From Planctomycetes bacterium B3_Pla (GTDB lineage Bacteria > Planctomycetota > Phycisphaerae > Sedimentisphaerales > Anaerobacaceae): a stretch of DNA of 64,000 nucleotides. A program made the position numbers and the translations under genes. Location of the stretch: positions 36,968 through 100,967 of the forward strand of contig NJBM01000021.1 of assembly GCA_005223045.1 (NCBI GenBank). The letters are read 5' to 3'. The notes below the pieces were generated by a model, which was not told the origin of the DNA, made no database searches, and saw only the letters and a list, made by a program, of their open reading frames with translations. This document shows positions 51,212-60,621 of this stretch, one piece after another (position 1 is the stretch's first letter; the number at the start of each line of letters is the position of its first letter).

Positions 51212-53503
51212 TTAAATCCGTTTTATGTAAACTGCTAATTCGTCCCCGATACCGCGAGGTTTGTCCCAGCTTTGGTTGCCGCCTGCAACTCTTACGTTTT
51301 TCTGCGTAACCTCTTTGCCGGTTGCGCAATCAAACCAGCGAAATTTATATGTCCCGGCCTTGACATTTTTCAAGCCTATCCTGCCCCGTAACCGGGGGGC
51401 GTAGGCGATGTAACTTCTGCCCGGCTGCGCCAACACGTATTTCGTCCCTGCAAATCTCAACTCGTCGTGAGGCGCCATCTCGTTGAAGTTAGTGGATTCA
51501 AAGAAACGTACAAGCCGGCCGCAGTCTTCGAGGTCGCTCTTCGGCGTCGTCGCAATGTCCATCTCCAGGATCATTACATACGCACCGCCCATCGCGCAGG
51601 CCCAGCTTTTAAAGCGCGCCTCCCGTCCGGTCCCCCAATCCTTCGCCTCGGACATATTGAGATTGTATCTGCCTTTTGCCTGTTTCCAGGCTTCAATCAT
51701 GCCCTCATGCAGAGTGTCGGCGTCCGGCACGTTGTACTGGATGGCAAACTGATCGATGTTCGGCTCATCGGCAAACTCCGAAAAATCCAATCCGTTGAGC
51801 TTATGCACGGCTATAACGTGGTCGTAATCGTCGGCGGCACGAATCTCCGCCGCAATCTTTTTAACCCGCTCGACGGTCAATCCTTCCTGGTATTCCTCCG
51901 CGATGCACCAGATCAGATTCTCATGATGCTCGAACCGGTTGACGAGTGTGCGGACAAATTGCTTTTCTTCGTTGCCTGCCCTGTCACCGGTCCTCCAAAC
52001 ACGCACATTGTCGTCGTAGATGAAAAAATATATTACGATGCCGTTCTTGTCCATCTCGGCAAACCAGCGCTCCCACTGAGCGAGCACCTTCTGATTGACG
52101 CCTTTGCGCGGATCATTCTCGATGAAAGGATTGTGCGTCCTGTCGCCGTCGCCGCCGTGCGAGCGTACCGCCATCAGGTAGATGCAGTTCGCGCCGGTGC
52201 CCTTTAGTTTGCCGATAAGGGCCATCTGGTCGCCATCCCGTGTCCCATCCGGCTTCAACTTTCCGCGATATAGAAAATCCTCCGGATCGCCCGGCCCGCA
52301 CATAAAGAAAGGCCCGCCGCCCTTGCGCTTGAGCCACTGCGGATGCTCGGGATCGACAACGATCCGGCCGCTTCGAGGGCGTGGCACGGCCATCTTGGCC
52401 GTGTTTTCACGGGCTGGAAGCCCGTGCCACATCACGGATTTTTTGAGCAGTCTCAGCGCATGGTTTTCCATCTCGGCGCCGCGGATATTCGCGTCGTTCC
52501 AGCTTATAATCAAATCCAGGCTCGGCACAACAACCATCGCACGCGGCCCACCGTGACCGAAGCAGCCGTAAGCGTCCACGGGAACGTCAGGCCAATGCCG
52601 CGCGCCGTCCCGGCTGATGCCGTTCGTCCACCAAAGCCAGCTATAGCTGCCGGCGTGGTCGCACTGATTATCAGGGATTCTCTTGGAACCTATCGAGCGC
52701 TGCTTTGGTATCATTTCCGCCGCCTGGTCGCCCGCTCGTGGAATCGAATTGGGCAAAGGACTCGTCACCGCCATCCTCGCGTGCGCTCGACTGATAAGCT
52801 GCTTGTCTTTCCATTTGCCTTCTCGCAAATACAGTAATCCGAAACGCGCAAAATCACGAGGCGAAATCGCCAGCCGGCCGGCCCTGTCCTTGACACCGAA
52901 CGCCATGAAAGTCGGATTGTCCTGGCATTGAAGTTGATCGGTCAGCATCGGATGAAAAACATCGGCATCCACCGTTTCAAAGCCGGCGCCATAGACCTTC
53001 TTGAACAGCGTGTCCCAGAACAGCGCCATCTGCCAGTCGTTATAGGCGTACGCCGTCCCGGGCGCCTCGTTCAGACCGTAGCACGATATCTGATTGGCGA
53101 AATGTCTCCACGTTCTGTTGCGGTCTTTGTGACCGAGGTTCTTGTTGATTTGGTTGAGCCTCGGCTCCCACTTGTTGACCAGCGCATCGAGACTCGATAT
53201 CCTGCCGTCCTCGACGGCCTTAAACAGAAAGTGCGAATAGAGAGGTTTTGCCGCCGAGGCAACGTCTTTTCGCTTGCTCGCGTCGCCCCATGTATAGACC
53301 ATATATCCATCCCGGACCACGCAGCCGAACCCGCCGGCGTAATCGCTCAACTCCTTGAGCTTCGCCGCATCCAGACCGGCTTCTTCGGGCTTCTTAGCCG
53401 CCCACTCTTTCCCAGGGTAAACCTGCGCTGCTTCGCCCGCCCTCGGCTCAAGAGCTACTGCGCAGATAAAAAAAAACGCCAGCAATATCCTTCTTAGCTT
53501 CAT
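51212..53503 (-). CDS. Beta-lactamase-fold serine hydrolase fused to DUF4038-like glycosidase domain
   Basis: 763 residues with a signal peptide (1-26). The first half (about 30-355) is a serine beta-lactamase/EstB-like fold with Ser83-x-x-Lys86 (VASAAKPLYS) and PGTAYAYNDW (148-157). The second half (about 380-690) resembles DUF4038/apiosidase-like TIM barrels (QWLKRKGGGPFFMCGPGDPE; LIWCIAEEYQ), ending in a putative collagen-binding beta domain (YAPRLRGRIGLKNVKAGTYK). The joint, about residues 358-375, is encoded by a dispersed repeat. It probably acts on extracellular glycans. It is the middle gene of a three-gene operon. Confidence 0.8.
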   Translation of the reverse strand: MKLRRILLAFFFICAVALEPRAGEAAQVYPGKEWAAKKPEEAGLDAAKLKELSDYAGGFGCVVRDGYMVYTWGDASKRKDVASAAKPLYSHFLFKAVEDGRISSLDALVNKWEPRLNQINKNLGHKDRNRTWRHFANQISCYGLNEAPGTAYAYNDWQMALFWDTLFKKVYGAGFETVDADVFHPMLTDQLQCQDNPTFMAFGVKDRAGRLAISPRDFARFGLLYLREGKWKDKQLISRAHARMAVTSPLPNSIPRAGDQAAEMIPKQRSIGSKRIPDNQCDHAGSYSWLWWTNGISRDGARHWPDVPVDAYGCFGHGGPRAMVVVPSLDLIISWNDANIRGAEMENHALRLLKKSVMWHGLPARENTAKMAVPRPRSGRIVVDPEHPQWLKRKGGGPFFMCGPGDPEDFLYRGKLKPDGTRDGDQMALIGKLKGTGANCIYLMAVRSHGGDGDRTHNPFIENDPRKGVNQKVLAQWERWFAEMDKNGIVIYFFIYDDNVRVWRTGDRAGNEEKQFVRTLVNRFEHHENLIWCIAEEYQEGLTVERVKKIAAEIRAADDYDHVIAVHKLNGLDFSEFADEPNIDQFAIQYNVPDADTLHEGMIEAWKQAKGRYNLNMSEAKDWGTGREARFKSWACAMGGAYVMILEMDIATTPKSDLEDCGRLVRFFESTNFNEMAPHDELRFAGTKYVLAQPGRSYIAYAPRLRGRIGLKNVKAGTYKFRWFDCATGKEVTQKNVRVAGGNQSWDKPRGIGDELAVYIKRI
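52381..52430. repeat. In-frame GTGGCACGG...CCGTGCCAC repeat in a domain linker
   Basis: GTGGCACGGCCATCTTGGCC and CACGGGCTGGAAGCCCGTGC form two stems and an outer inverted repeat GTGGCACGG/CCGTGCCAC. The frame through it is open (WHGLPARENTAKMAVPR). Confidence 0.85.
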
Positions 53504-53512
53504 GTCAGACTC

Positions 53513-54739
53513 TCATTCTTGCCTGTCGTCCAGATTGCCTTGAACTAACGATGCATCCAGTTTCTTGTGGTCGCTGTCCACGTCTATCAGAACATTGTCG
53601 GTGAACAGTATCTGCGTGCTCGGCTTTCCCTTGACGGTCAGCGCCTTGGGGCGAACGCCTGAGAAGAGATTGCCGACTACCGTGATGCCGGAAGTGCCGT
53701 CGAGGACCATGCCGGCTGCGGTCAGGTCGTTTGCCGAGCGCTTCGTCTTGTCGTCGCCGATGTAGCTGTTGGAGAAGTTGTTGCCTGTGACGGTAATGCG
53801 TCCGCTCTTTGGCCCGATGTTCACAGCGTCACTGCCCATGATAGTGAAGGCGTTGGCGCTTATGGCGCAGCCGTGCGCATCGCGCAGAGCGATCCCCCCG
53901 CCCGCATCGTGGGCAATTACGTTGGCGCTAAGGGCGATGCCGTAGCAGTCCCTGTCGAGCACGATGGCGATTCCTTTGCACTCTTCAATCATATTGCCCG
54001 ATACGACTGAGCCGTAGGTGTTCTCGATCACGACGCCGTTTCCCAGATGGTCATCGAGGCAATTGCCCGTCATACAGAGGTTGAAGCCGTTGATGAACCG
54101 CAGCGCATCGTTGTTTTCCTCGAACTGGTTGGCCGAGACGACAACATCGTGGCAGCCGATTGCGTTCAACCCCGTCTTTTTGTTGTAGGTCAGCAGTGAG
54201 TTACATATTCGCGGGTCCTCGTAGCAAAAATACAGCCTGATACCGTCGCCACCGTGATTACTTACGGTAACGCCATCGATAAACACTTCGTTTATCCGCC
54301 GGGCGTCGATGCCGTGACCGCTCTTTTCGTTGCCTGTAATGCGAAAGTCAGCCAGGCGAATCCGCCACAATTCGGCCTTCCGATTGTCGCCGCTGCTGGG
54401 ATGTTGAAGTATCAGCGCACTTTTGCCCTCGGTGTTGACGTTCTTGATGTGCGTAGCGGTGCCTGCCCCTTCGATCAGAACATCGGATTTGCCAACCTTC
54501 AAAGGCTCGCTAATCTCAAACGTCCCCGGCGGCAAACTGACCATGCCGCCCTCATCCGGCAGAGCATCTATCGCCGCCTGAATACTCGGATATCGCCCGG
54601 CATCAATAACCGCCCGAGCCCCCGGTAGCCGCATGTCACTCGAAACATCCCCCCGCTGCTGGCCAATCGCAACACAATAACAACCCACAGTCACTGCAAC
54701 ACTTATCACCACAATCGCAATTCGGCATCCTCGTTTCAT
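53513..54739 (-). CDS. Secreted right-handed parallel beta-helix protein
   Basis: 408 residues from the ATG at 54739, preceded by GGAGAGA. A signal segment (IAIVVISVAVTVGCYCVAIG) precedes a pectate-lyase-3-like opening (DAGRYPSIQAAIDALPDEGG). The rest is a series of beta-helix rungs with NxI/GNxI patterns (GNMIEECKGIAIVLDRDCYG; VIAHDAGGGIALRDAHGCAI). Such folds are polysaccharide lyases, epimerases or glycosidases. It is first in the operon with the beta-lactamase/DUF4038 protein (9-base gap) and the aminotransferase. Confidence 0.8.
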   Translation of the reverse strand: MKRGCRIAIVVISVAVTVGCYCVAIGQQRGDVSSDMRLPGARAVIDAGRYPSIQAAIDALPDEGGMVSLPPGTFEISEPLKVGKSDVLIEGAGTATHIKNVNTEGKSALILQHPSSGDNRKAELWRIRLADFRITGNEKSGHGIDARRINEVFIDGVTVSNHGGDGIRLYFCYEDPRICNSLLTYNKKTGLNAIGCHDVVVSANQFEENNDALRFINGFNLCMTGNCLDDHLGNGVVIENTYGSVVSGNMIEECKGIAIVLDRDCYGIALSANVIAHDAGGGIALRDAHGCAISANAFTIMGSDAVNIGPKSGRITVTGNNFSNSYIGDDKTKRSANDLTAAGMVLDGTSGITVVGNLFSGVRPKALTVKGKPSTQILFTDNVLIDVDSDHKKLDASLVQGNLDDRQE

Positions 54740-54837
54740 TTTATCTCTCCTGAACTTTGACTCACTCTCAACACAAAAACAAAGCGGCGGTATCACTTCT
54801 TCAAAGCAATCCGCCGCCGTCAAGGATTAGTCATCGG

Positions 54838-54862
54838 CGGTGGGGCAAGCCCCACCCTACAT
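54838..54862. repeat. Family F hairpin repeat after transketolase
   Basis: CGGTGGGGCAAGCCCCACCC, 9 bases beyond the tkt stop; may act as a terminator. Confidence 0.75.
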
Positions 54863-54870
54863 GCTGACTA

Positions 54871-57027
54871 CTATCGGCAATTTGTTATCGATTTCGTGGC
54901 TGCTTCAATGACGTTCTCTGTGGTGATACCATACTTCTCGAAGCAAACTTTTGCCGGGGCGGATGCTCCGAAGCTCGACATTCCAACGAAAACACCGTTG
55001 TCGCCGAGGTATTTGTGCCAGCCTTGCTCGACTCCGGCTTCGATGCCGACTCTCGCCTTGACGTCGGGCGGAATAACCGAATCCTTGTATTTCTGATCCT
55101 GCTTCTCGAAAAGCTCCCAGCAGGGCATACTGACTACCTGGGCGGCGATATTTTCTTTTGCAAGAGCTTCTGCGGCATCTAAAGCAACTGAGACTTCCGA
55201 GCCGGTTGCCAACAGCAGCACAGTGGCGAGGGCATCTTGCCCTTGTTCTCGTGGCGAGGGCATCTTGCCCTTGTTCTTTTCCACCGGTAAGATGCCGGTG
55301 GGACGCAAGGCCGGGACGGCCTCGCCACTGAGATGCCTGCGGGATGCAAGGGCGGGACACCCTCGCCACAGCACGTAAGCGCCTTTGTCAACGTTTGCCG
55401 CTGAGCCGTACTTGTCCTGGTCCAGGACGGGTAATCCCTGCCGGGTTAGCAGCAAAGCTACCGGCCCATCACGATTCTCCAGTGCGTATTTCCATGCCTG
55501 GGCGGTTTCGTTGGCGTCGGCGGGGCGAAATACCAATAAGTTAGGTATCGCCCGCAGTGCGGCGGCGTGCTCGACGGGCTGATGGGTCGGGCCGTCCTCG
55601 CCTAAGCCGATGCTGTCGTGAGTGAATACGAATATGCTCGGATATTTCGACAGCGCCGCCACGCGGATTGCGCCGCGCATGTAATCGGAGAAGACCAGGA
55701 ACGTCCCGCCATACGCGCGGGCCAGGCCGCTTACGGAAATCCCGTTCATGATCGCACCCATCCCATGCTCTCTGATCCCGAAACGCAGATACCTGCCGTC
55801 GGGCGCATCCTTCTGGAAGTCCTTCGCCTCGGGCCAATGCGTATTGTTCGAGGGCGTCAAATCCGCCGAGCCGCCCAGCACCAGAGGCAGCTTCGGCATC
55901 AACTCACCCAAAACCATGCCAGAGGCCTTGCGGGTTGCAACAGAACTGCCCGGCTCGAACTTAGGCAGGGCCTTATCGAGGTCCACGGGAAGCTTACCGG
56001 CAGCAGCGTCCTGCAACTGTGCGGCAAGCTCCGGATGCGCCTTGGCGTAATCGGCGAACAACTTGTCCCACGCAGCTTCTGCTTCTTTGCCCTTCTGCTG
56101 TACTTGCTGCATGTGAGCCTTGACTTGGTCGGGGACGTGGAAGCTCTTTTCGGGATCCCAGCCGAATTTTTCTTTTATCAGTTTGATTTCATCGTCACCC
56201 AGAGGCGAACCATGTGCTGCGGCGGTATCCTGCATATTCGGGCTGCCGTAGGCGATATGCGTGCGAAGCTTTATCACGGTGGGCCGGTCTTTTTCCGCTT
56301 CGGCATTCTTTAAGGCCTTCTCGAACGAAGCCATATCATTGCCGTCGCCTCCGACGACCTGGACGTTCCAGCCGTAGGACTCGAAACGTTTGGCCCGATC
56401 CTCGGTGAAGGACAGGTCCGTGTCGCCGTCAATGCTGATATGATTGTCATCGTACACTACAATCAGGTTATCCAGCCCCAGATGCCCAGCCAGGGAGCAG
56501 GCCTCCGAAGCAACGCCTTCCTGCAAGTCGCCGTCGCTGGCGATGACGTATATCTTGTAGTCGATAACGGGAAAACCGTCCCGATTGAAATGGCTGGCCA
56601 GATATTTCTGCGCTATTGCCATACCCACGGCATTGGAAATTCCCTGGCCCAATGGCCCGGTCGTGACTTCTACGCCGCAGTCAGGATCGTACTCCGGATG
56701 CCCCGGCGTTTTGCTGCCCCACTGGCGGAAGTTCTTTACCTCATCCAGGCTCAAATCGTAGCCGGTCAGGTGCAGCATTGAATAGAGCAGCGCGCTGCCG
56801 TGGCCCGCCGAGAGGACGAAACGGTCCCGGTTGTGCCATTTCGGATTGGCCGGGTTGTGTTTCATATATTTTGTCCAGAGCATGTATGCCGCCGGGGCCA
56901 TCCCCATCGGCATGCCCGGATGGCCCGAATTGGCCTTCTGCACGGCCTCCACGGACAAAAATCGAATAGTCTGAATACAAAGCTCATCAAGTTCCGACAA
57001 ACCGGGATTCTTCACGGATACACTCAT
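54871..57027 (-). CDS. tkt: Transketolase with repeat-derived internal insertion
   Basis: 718 residues from the ATG at 57027 (AGGAAA upstream). It is the thiamine-diphosphate enzyme of the pentose phosphate pathway. The N-terminal TPP domain has SGHPGMPMG, GPLGQGISNAVG and ASDGDLQEGV; the middle domain has HDSIGLGEDGPTHQPVE; the C-terminal domain has LLATGSEVSVALDAAE. About 49 residues, roughly 552-601, between AYVLWRG and VLLLATGSEV have no counterpart in normal transketolases (about 670 residues) and are encoded by dispersed repeats. They lie on a loop at the start of the third domain, so activity may survive. Confidence 0.95.
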   Translation of the reverse strand: MSVSVKNPGLSELDELCIQTIRFLSVEAVQKANSGHPGMPMGMAPAAYMLWTKYMKHNPANPKWHNRDRFVLSAGHGSALLYSMLHLTGYDLSLDEVKNFRQWGSKTPGHPEYDPDCGVEVTTGPLGQGISNAVGMAIAQKYLASHFNRDGFPVIDYKIYVIASDGDLQEGVASEACSLAGHLGLDNLIVVYDDNHISIDGDTDLSFTEDRAKRFESYGWNVQVVGGDGNDMASFEKALKNAEAEKDRPTVIKLRTHIAYGSPNMQDTAAAHGSPLGDDEIKLIKEKFGWDPEKSFHVPDQVKAHMQQVQQKGKEAEAAWDKLFADYAKAHPELAAQLQDAAAGKLPVDLDKALPKFEPGSSVATRKASGMVLGELMPKLPLVLGGSADLTPSNNTHWPEAKDFQKDAPDGRYLRFGIREHGMGAIMNGISVSGLARAYGGTFLVFSDYMRGAIRVAALSKYPSIFVFTHDSIGLGEDGPTHQPVEHAAALRAIPNLLVFRPADANETAQAWKYALENRDGPVALLLTRQGLPVLDQDKYGSAANVDKGAYVLWRGCPALASRRHLSGEAVPALRPTGILPVEKNKGKMPSPREQGQDALATVLLLATGSEVSVALDAAEALAKENIAAQVVSMPCWELFEKQDQKYKDSVIPPDVKARVGIEAGVEQGWHKYLGDNGVFVGMSSFGASAPAKVCFEKYGITTENVIEAATKSITNCR
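55224..55372. repeat. Cluster of GGCGAGGGCATCTTGCCC repeats inserted in tkt
   Basis: GGCGAGGGCATCTTGCCCTT occurs twice in tandem (from 55224 and 55254) and is followed by CACCGGTAAGATGCCGGTGG and degenerate GGCGGGACACCCTCGCCA. Coding-strand words include PTGILPVE and GQDALATV, the tell-tale peptides of planctomycete repeats. Confidence 0.9.
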
Positions 57028-57230
57028 CACGAATTTCCTGTAATCAAAGGTTCACAATGCCATTCTGCCAACGAAACGAAGCAAGTAGGATAACAGCAAC
57101 CTACTATTTCCGCAAGCGCCTTTCTCGTTTTGCCGCGTGAAGCCACTGTAGGAAACCTTTTGCATTTGACAACGCCGGGCATCCATCAGATAATGCCCTC
57201 ACTGGTGACAAAACTAAAGGAGGCAGACTA

Positions 57231-58670
57231 ATGAATCGACGTGACTTTCTAAAGTTGGCAGCGGTCGGTGCGGCGACCTTTTCTGTGCCGCATTTAGCTT
57301 TTTCGGGTGACTCGGCAAAGAAACGGCCGAACGTGCTGTTTATGGCGATTGACGATCTGAACGACTGGACCGGCTGTCTGGGTGGGCATCCCGATGTAAA
57401 GACGCCTAACCTCGACAAACTCGCGAGCCGGGGCGTGCTCTTTACCAATGCTCACTGCTCTGCGCCCGCGTGTAATCCTTCGCGGGCCAGTCTCATGACG
57501 GGGATTCTACCCTCAACGTCTGGGGTATATCGCAATCCCGACCCCTGGCGGAACTCACCCGCTTTGAAGAATGCCGCCACGATCCCCCAGCACTTTATGG
57601 CCCATGGCTACAGCGCCGTCGGCGGCGGCAAGATTTACCACGGCGCTTTCCCCGACCCGCCGTCATGGCAGAGCTACTTCCCGTCGGAGAGAAAGAACAA
57701 GCCCGACGATCCGATGCCCCCGAATCGGCCGTTGAACGGCATCCCGAAGACGGCACATTTCGACTGGGGCCCCGTGGACGTTCCGGACAGGCAGATGGGT
57801 GACAGGCAGGTCGCTAAGTGGGCCACAGGGCAGTTGCAAAAGAAGCATGACAAACCGTTCTTTATTGCCTGCGGCTTCTTCCGGCCCCACCTGCCATGGT
57901 ACGTGCCGACCAAATATTTCGACATGTATCCGCCTGACAAGATTACTTTGCCCAACGTCAACGAAAACGACCTCGACGATGTCCCGGAGCTGGGCAAGAG
58001 AATGGCCAAGCCCCAGGGCGACCACGCGAAGGTTGTCAAACACAAGCAATGGCGAAAGGCCGTCCAGGGTTATCTTGCATCTATCACGTTTGTGGATACC
58101 TGCGTTGGGCGCGTGATTAAGGCTTTGGACAGAAGCGCCTACGCCGACAACACAATCGTCATACTCTGGAGCGATCACGGCTGGCACCTTGGCGAGAAAC
58201 TCCATTGGCGCAAATTCTCACTCTGGGAAGAAGCGACGCACAACGTCCTGATGGCTGTCGCGCCCGGCGTTACACAACCCGGCAAGCGCTGCTCCCGGCC
58301 CGTTACAATGGTGGACATTTACCCGACGTTGATAGAACTGTGCGGCCTTACACCAAAGGATGAGCTTGAGGGCAGGAGTCTTGTGCCGTTGTTGAAAAAT
58401 CCAAAGGCAGAATGGGGCCGCCCGGCCCTGACCACACACGGGCGAAACAATCATTCCCTGCGCGGCGAGCGCTATCGTTACATCCGTTACAGCGACGGCA
58501 CAGAAGAACTCTACGACCACGACAAAGACGCCCTGGAGTGGATCAATCTCGCGGACGATCCCGAATACGCCGTGGTCAAGAAGCAGTTTGCAAAATGGCT
58601 GCCCAAAAAAAACGTCCCCGATGTGCCGCGAGCCAAAGCGAAGAAGAATACGAGCAAGGCGAAAAAATAG
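57231..58670 (+). CDS. Type I sulfatase, iduronate-2-sulfatase-like
   Basis: 479 residues, with AAAGGAGG before the ATG. A Tat signal (MNRRDFLKLAAVGAATF) precedes the catalytic domain. Asp41-Asp42 (MAIDDLNDW) and Cys81 in APACNPSRASLMTG (CxPSR, the formylglycine site) are present; ILWSDHGWHLGEKLHWRKFS is the late active-site block typical of iduronate-sulfatase-like S1_7 enzymes. It lies divergently from tkt (201-base gap). With the sulfatase at 39 kb it supports growth on sulfated polysaccharides. Confidence 0.92.
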   Translation: MNRRDFLKLAAVGAATFSVPHLAFSGDSAKKRPNVLFMAIDDLNDWTGCLGGHPDVKTPNLDKLASRGVLFTNAHCSAPACNPSRASLMTGILPSTSGVYRNPDPWRNSPALKNAATIPQHFMAHGYSAVGGGKIYHGAFPDPPSWQSYFPSERKNKPDDPMPPNRPLNGIPKTAHFDWGPVDVPDRQMGDRQVAKWATGQLQKKHDKPFFIACGFFRPHLPWYVPTKYFDMYPPDKITLPNVNENDLDDVPELGKRMAKPQGDHAKVVKHKQWRKAVQGYLASITFVDTCVGRVIKALDRSAYADNTIVILWSDHGWHLGEKLHWRKFSLWEEATHNVLMAVAPGVTQPGKRCSRPVTMVDIYPTLIELCGLTPKDELEGRSLVPLLKNPKAEWGRPALTTHGRNNHSLRGERYRYIRYSDGTEELYDHDKDALEWINLADDPEYAVVKKQFAKWLPKKNVPDVPRAKAKKNTSKAKK

Positions 58671-59154
58671 CCGGCTCTATTTGCGCTGCCGAGCACAACA
58701 TTCAGGCCGGCGACGAAAGATTACGGAAAAGCTTCCGGAAATTACAAGATTTCACTTGACGGTCTCGAACTTCCCTGATATTCTGCCGTACTCATGCCGG
58801 TAGGAGGGTATGATAAGGATGCGACGGGTGTGTGGAGGAGCAGCGTTTATGCCGATTCTTCCCGCCCGCTAAGACTGCATGGAGCAGTCGCCCCTTACAT
58901 ACGAGGAGATGGATATGGCCGTTTTTAAGGAGAAAAACGGGGCACGGAAAGCCAGCACCTATCTGTGCGGAAAGGCCAGGGCGCCAATTCAGCCCGGCCG
59001 GCTCACTTTCGATCAAAACATTTCCCGACGTCCCCAACTTGTCGGCAGTTCTGCGCGCCCGACTACAACTACATTCAACGGCCCTATCCTGAAGGGAGGT
59101 GACAGCGAAAGAAAAAGTTGAGTACAAATCAATTTGAAACGAAAGGAGAATAAA
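58671..59154. other. Intergenic region with possible small ORFs
   Basis: No certain gene. A 20-codon frame (58810-58872; MIRMRRVCGGAAFMPILPAR) follows AGGAGGG but at too short a spacing for its first ATG. An 80-residue frame is listed separately. Nothing else is recognised. Confidence 0.4.
58879..59121 (+). CDS. Doubtful small ORF
   Basis: 80 residues (MEQSPLTYEEMDMAVFKEKN at the start), with codon use not unlike real genes here but with no ribosome-binding site and no family I recognise. It ends 33 bases before a secreted-protein gene on the same strand. It may be non-coding leader. Confidence 0.25.
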   Translation: MEQSPLTYEEMDMAVFKEKNGARKASTYLCGKARAPIQPGRLTFDQNISRRPQLVGSSARPTTTTFNGPILKGGDSERKS

Positions 59155-60039
59155 ATGAAAAGGATTTCAATCTCAGCAATCGCAGTATTGATGATTGCAG
59201 CAGCAGTGACCGAGGCGCGCCCAATTTATGGCTTTAGCTTCGGCTACAACTCAAACCGTAATCGCACTCGCTGGTCCATTTACAAGCATGGTCTGATCTC
59301 CGGCTACGCGTACTACAGCCCCTACGCCGCGGGTTCCGGCCATTCGGGCATAGTCCCCGGCAACTACCGCTACTCTCCGTATGCTTTTGGCCGGAACAGT
59401 ACCGGTTTGGTGGCCGACCCCTGGGGCAGCTCCTACACCGACTCCTGCATTCTCTATAAAGATGCAGGCCGTTACCGCACTGCACAGGTTCGTCGCACAT
59501 ATCAGCCTTCCGGCACATGCAGCCACCTACTCTCCAGCCCGGCCCGGACACCGAGGCGTTACAGGCAGACTGCTCAAGCCACCCGGGTAAGAAGAAGCGC
59601 ACCGGCGACAGCGAGGCAGGAAACGAATGCGGGCAGGGCAAAAGATGGAAAGCAGATTATCGCCCGGTATCTCAAGGGCAGGAACATAGACTATCGAATA
59701 ACGAGAGTTCTAAGCATCGAGGGCAAGACCATAAGCGTTGATTTTCTGTTGAACGATGGAACCGTGATTCTAAAATACTGGAATCCCACAGAAATATTGA
59801 CCCTGGAGAAGCAGCAGGGACACAGAAGAAAGTTCTATGAGAGATATTTGGAATCGGCGAAAGGCATCTGCGCAGAACATCTAAGAGCCGGTGGAAAGGT
59901 TTTCCAAATAATATCGGCTGATTCTGATGAGATATTGGCCAGGCTGCCGCTCTGCCCCGACCTGAACGGCGACGAAAAAGTCTATGCACTCGCCCAAAAT
60001 GAAGGCGCCGCAGCAATCAAGACTGTGCCGCGACCGTAA
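59155..60039 (+). CDS. Secreted basic protein of unknown function
   Basis: 294 residues from the ATG at 59155 (GAAAGGAG upstream). A signal peptide (MKRISISAIAVLMIAAAVTE) is followed by a Tyr/Gly/Ser-rich region (30-100), an Arg-rich stretch, and a more structured C-terminal part (about 160-285; DYRITRVLSIEGKTISVDFL; GGKVFQIISADSDEIL). I recognise no domain. Composition suggests an extracellular or cell-wall protein. Confidence 0.65.
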   Translation: MKRISISAIAVLMIAAAVTEARPIYGFSFGYNSNRNRTRWSIYKHGLISGYAYYSPYAAGSGHSGIVPGNYRYSPYAFGRNSTGLVADPWGSSYTDSCILYKDAGRYRTAQVRRTYQPSGTCSHLLSSPARTPRRYRQTAQATRVRRSAPATARQETNAGRAKDGKQIIARYLKGRNIDYRITRVLSIEGKTISVDFLLNDGTVILKYWNPTEILTLEKQQGHRRKFYERYLESAKGICAEHLRAGGKVFQIISADSDEILARLPLCPDLNGDEKVYALAQNEGAAAIKTVPRP

Positions 60040-60115
60040 GGGTGTGTTGCCAACTTCAGGACAAAAGACTATAATCCGGCCGCGTTAGGTTTATGATTGG
60101 CAGGAAGCAATAACT

Positions 60116-60565
60116 ATGCGGGTGGTTTGTCAACGAGTCTTGCAGGCGCAGGTCGAGGTCAACGGCCGGCAAGTGGGCAAAATCGACAAGGGCCTGCTCG
60201 TCTATCTCGGCGTCGGCAAAGGCGATACTGAAAAAGATGCTCAGTTCATAGCCGACAAGCTCGCAAACCTGCGCATCTTCGCCGACGAGGTGGGTAAGAT
60301 GAACCGAAGCGTGCTTGACGTTGGCGGCAGGATTCTGCTGGTTAGCAATTTCACCCTTCACGGCGACTGCCGCAAGGGCCGCCGCCCGGGCTTCGACGCC
60401 GCTGCCGAACCGGCGCTGGCGGAGGAGCTTTACGAAAAAGTAGCCGCTCTTGTAGTCGCCTGCGGCGTCGGAGTCGAGAAGGGCCTCTTCGGCCAATACA
60501 TGCAAGTCACCAGCATCAACGACGGCCCCGTGACCTTCCTGCTCGACAGCACCAGGCTGTTTTAA
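60116..60565 (+). CDS. dtd: D-aminoacyl-tRNA deacylase
   Basis: 149 residues, normal length. The DTD motifs are present: LLVSNFTLHGD (usually SQFTL, here with Asn for Gln) and INDGPVTFLLDS (the Gly-Pro cis motif that recognises D-amino acids). It removes D-amino acids, and glycine from tRNA-Ala, as a proofreading step. It stands alone. Confidence 0.93.
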   Translation: MRVVCQRVLQAQVEVNGRQVGKIDKGLLVYLGVGKGDTEKDAQFIADKLANLRIFADEVGKMNRSVLDVGGRILLVSNFTLHGDCRKGRRPGFDAAAEPALAEELYEKVAALVVACGVGVEKGLFGQYMQVTSINDGPVTFLLDSTRLF

Positions 60566-60621
60566 ACCGCCGATAATAATTTAATTCCAGCCGATGTCTG
60601 CCTCCCAAAGCTCCGCAGGAA

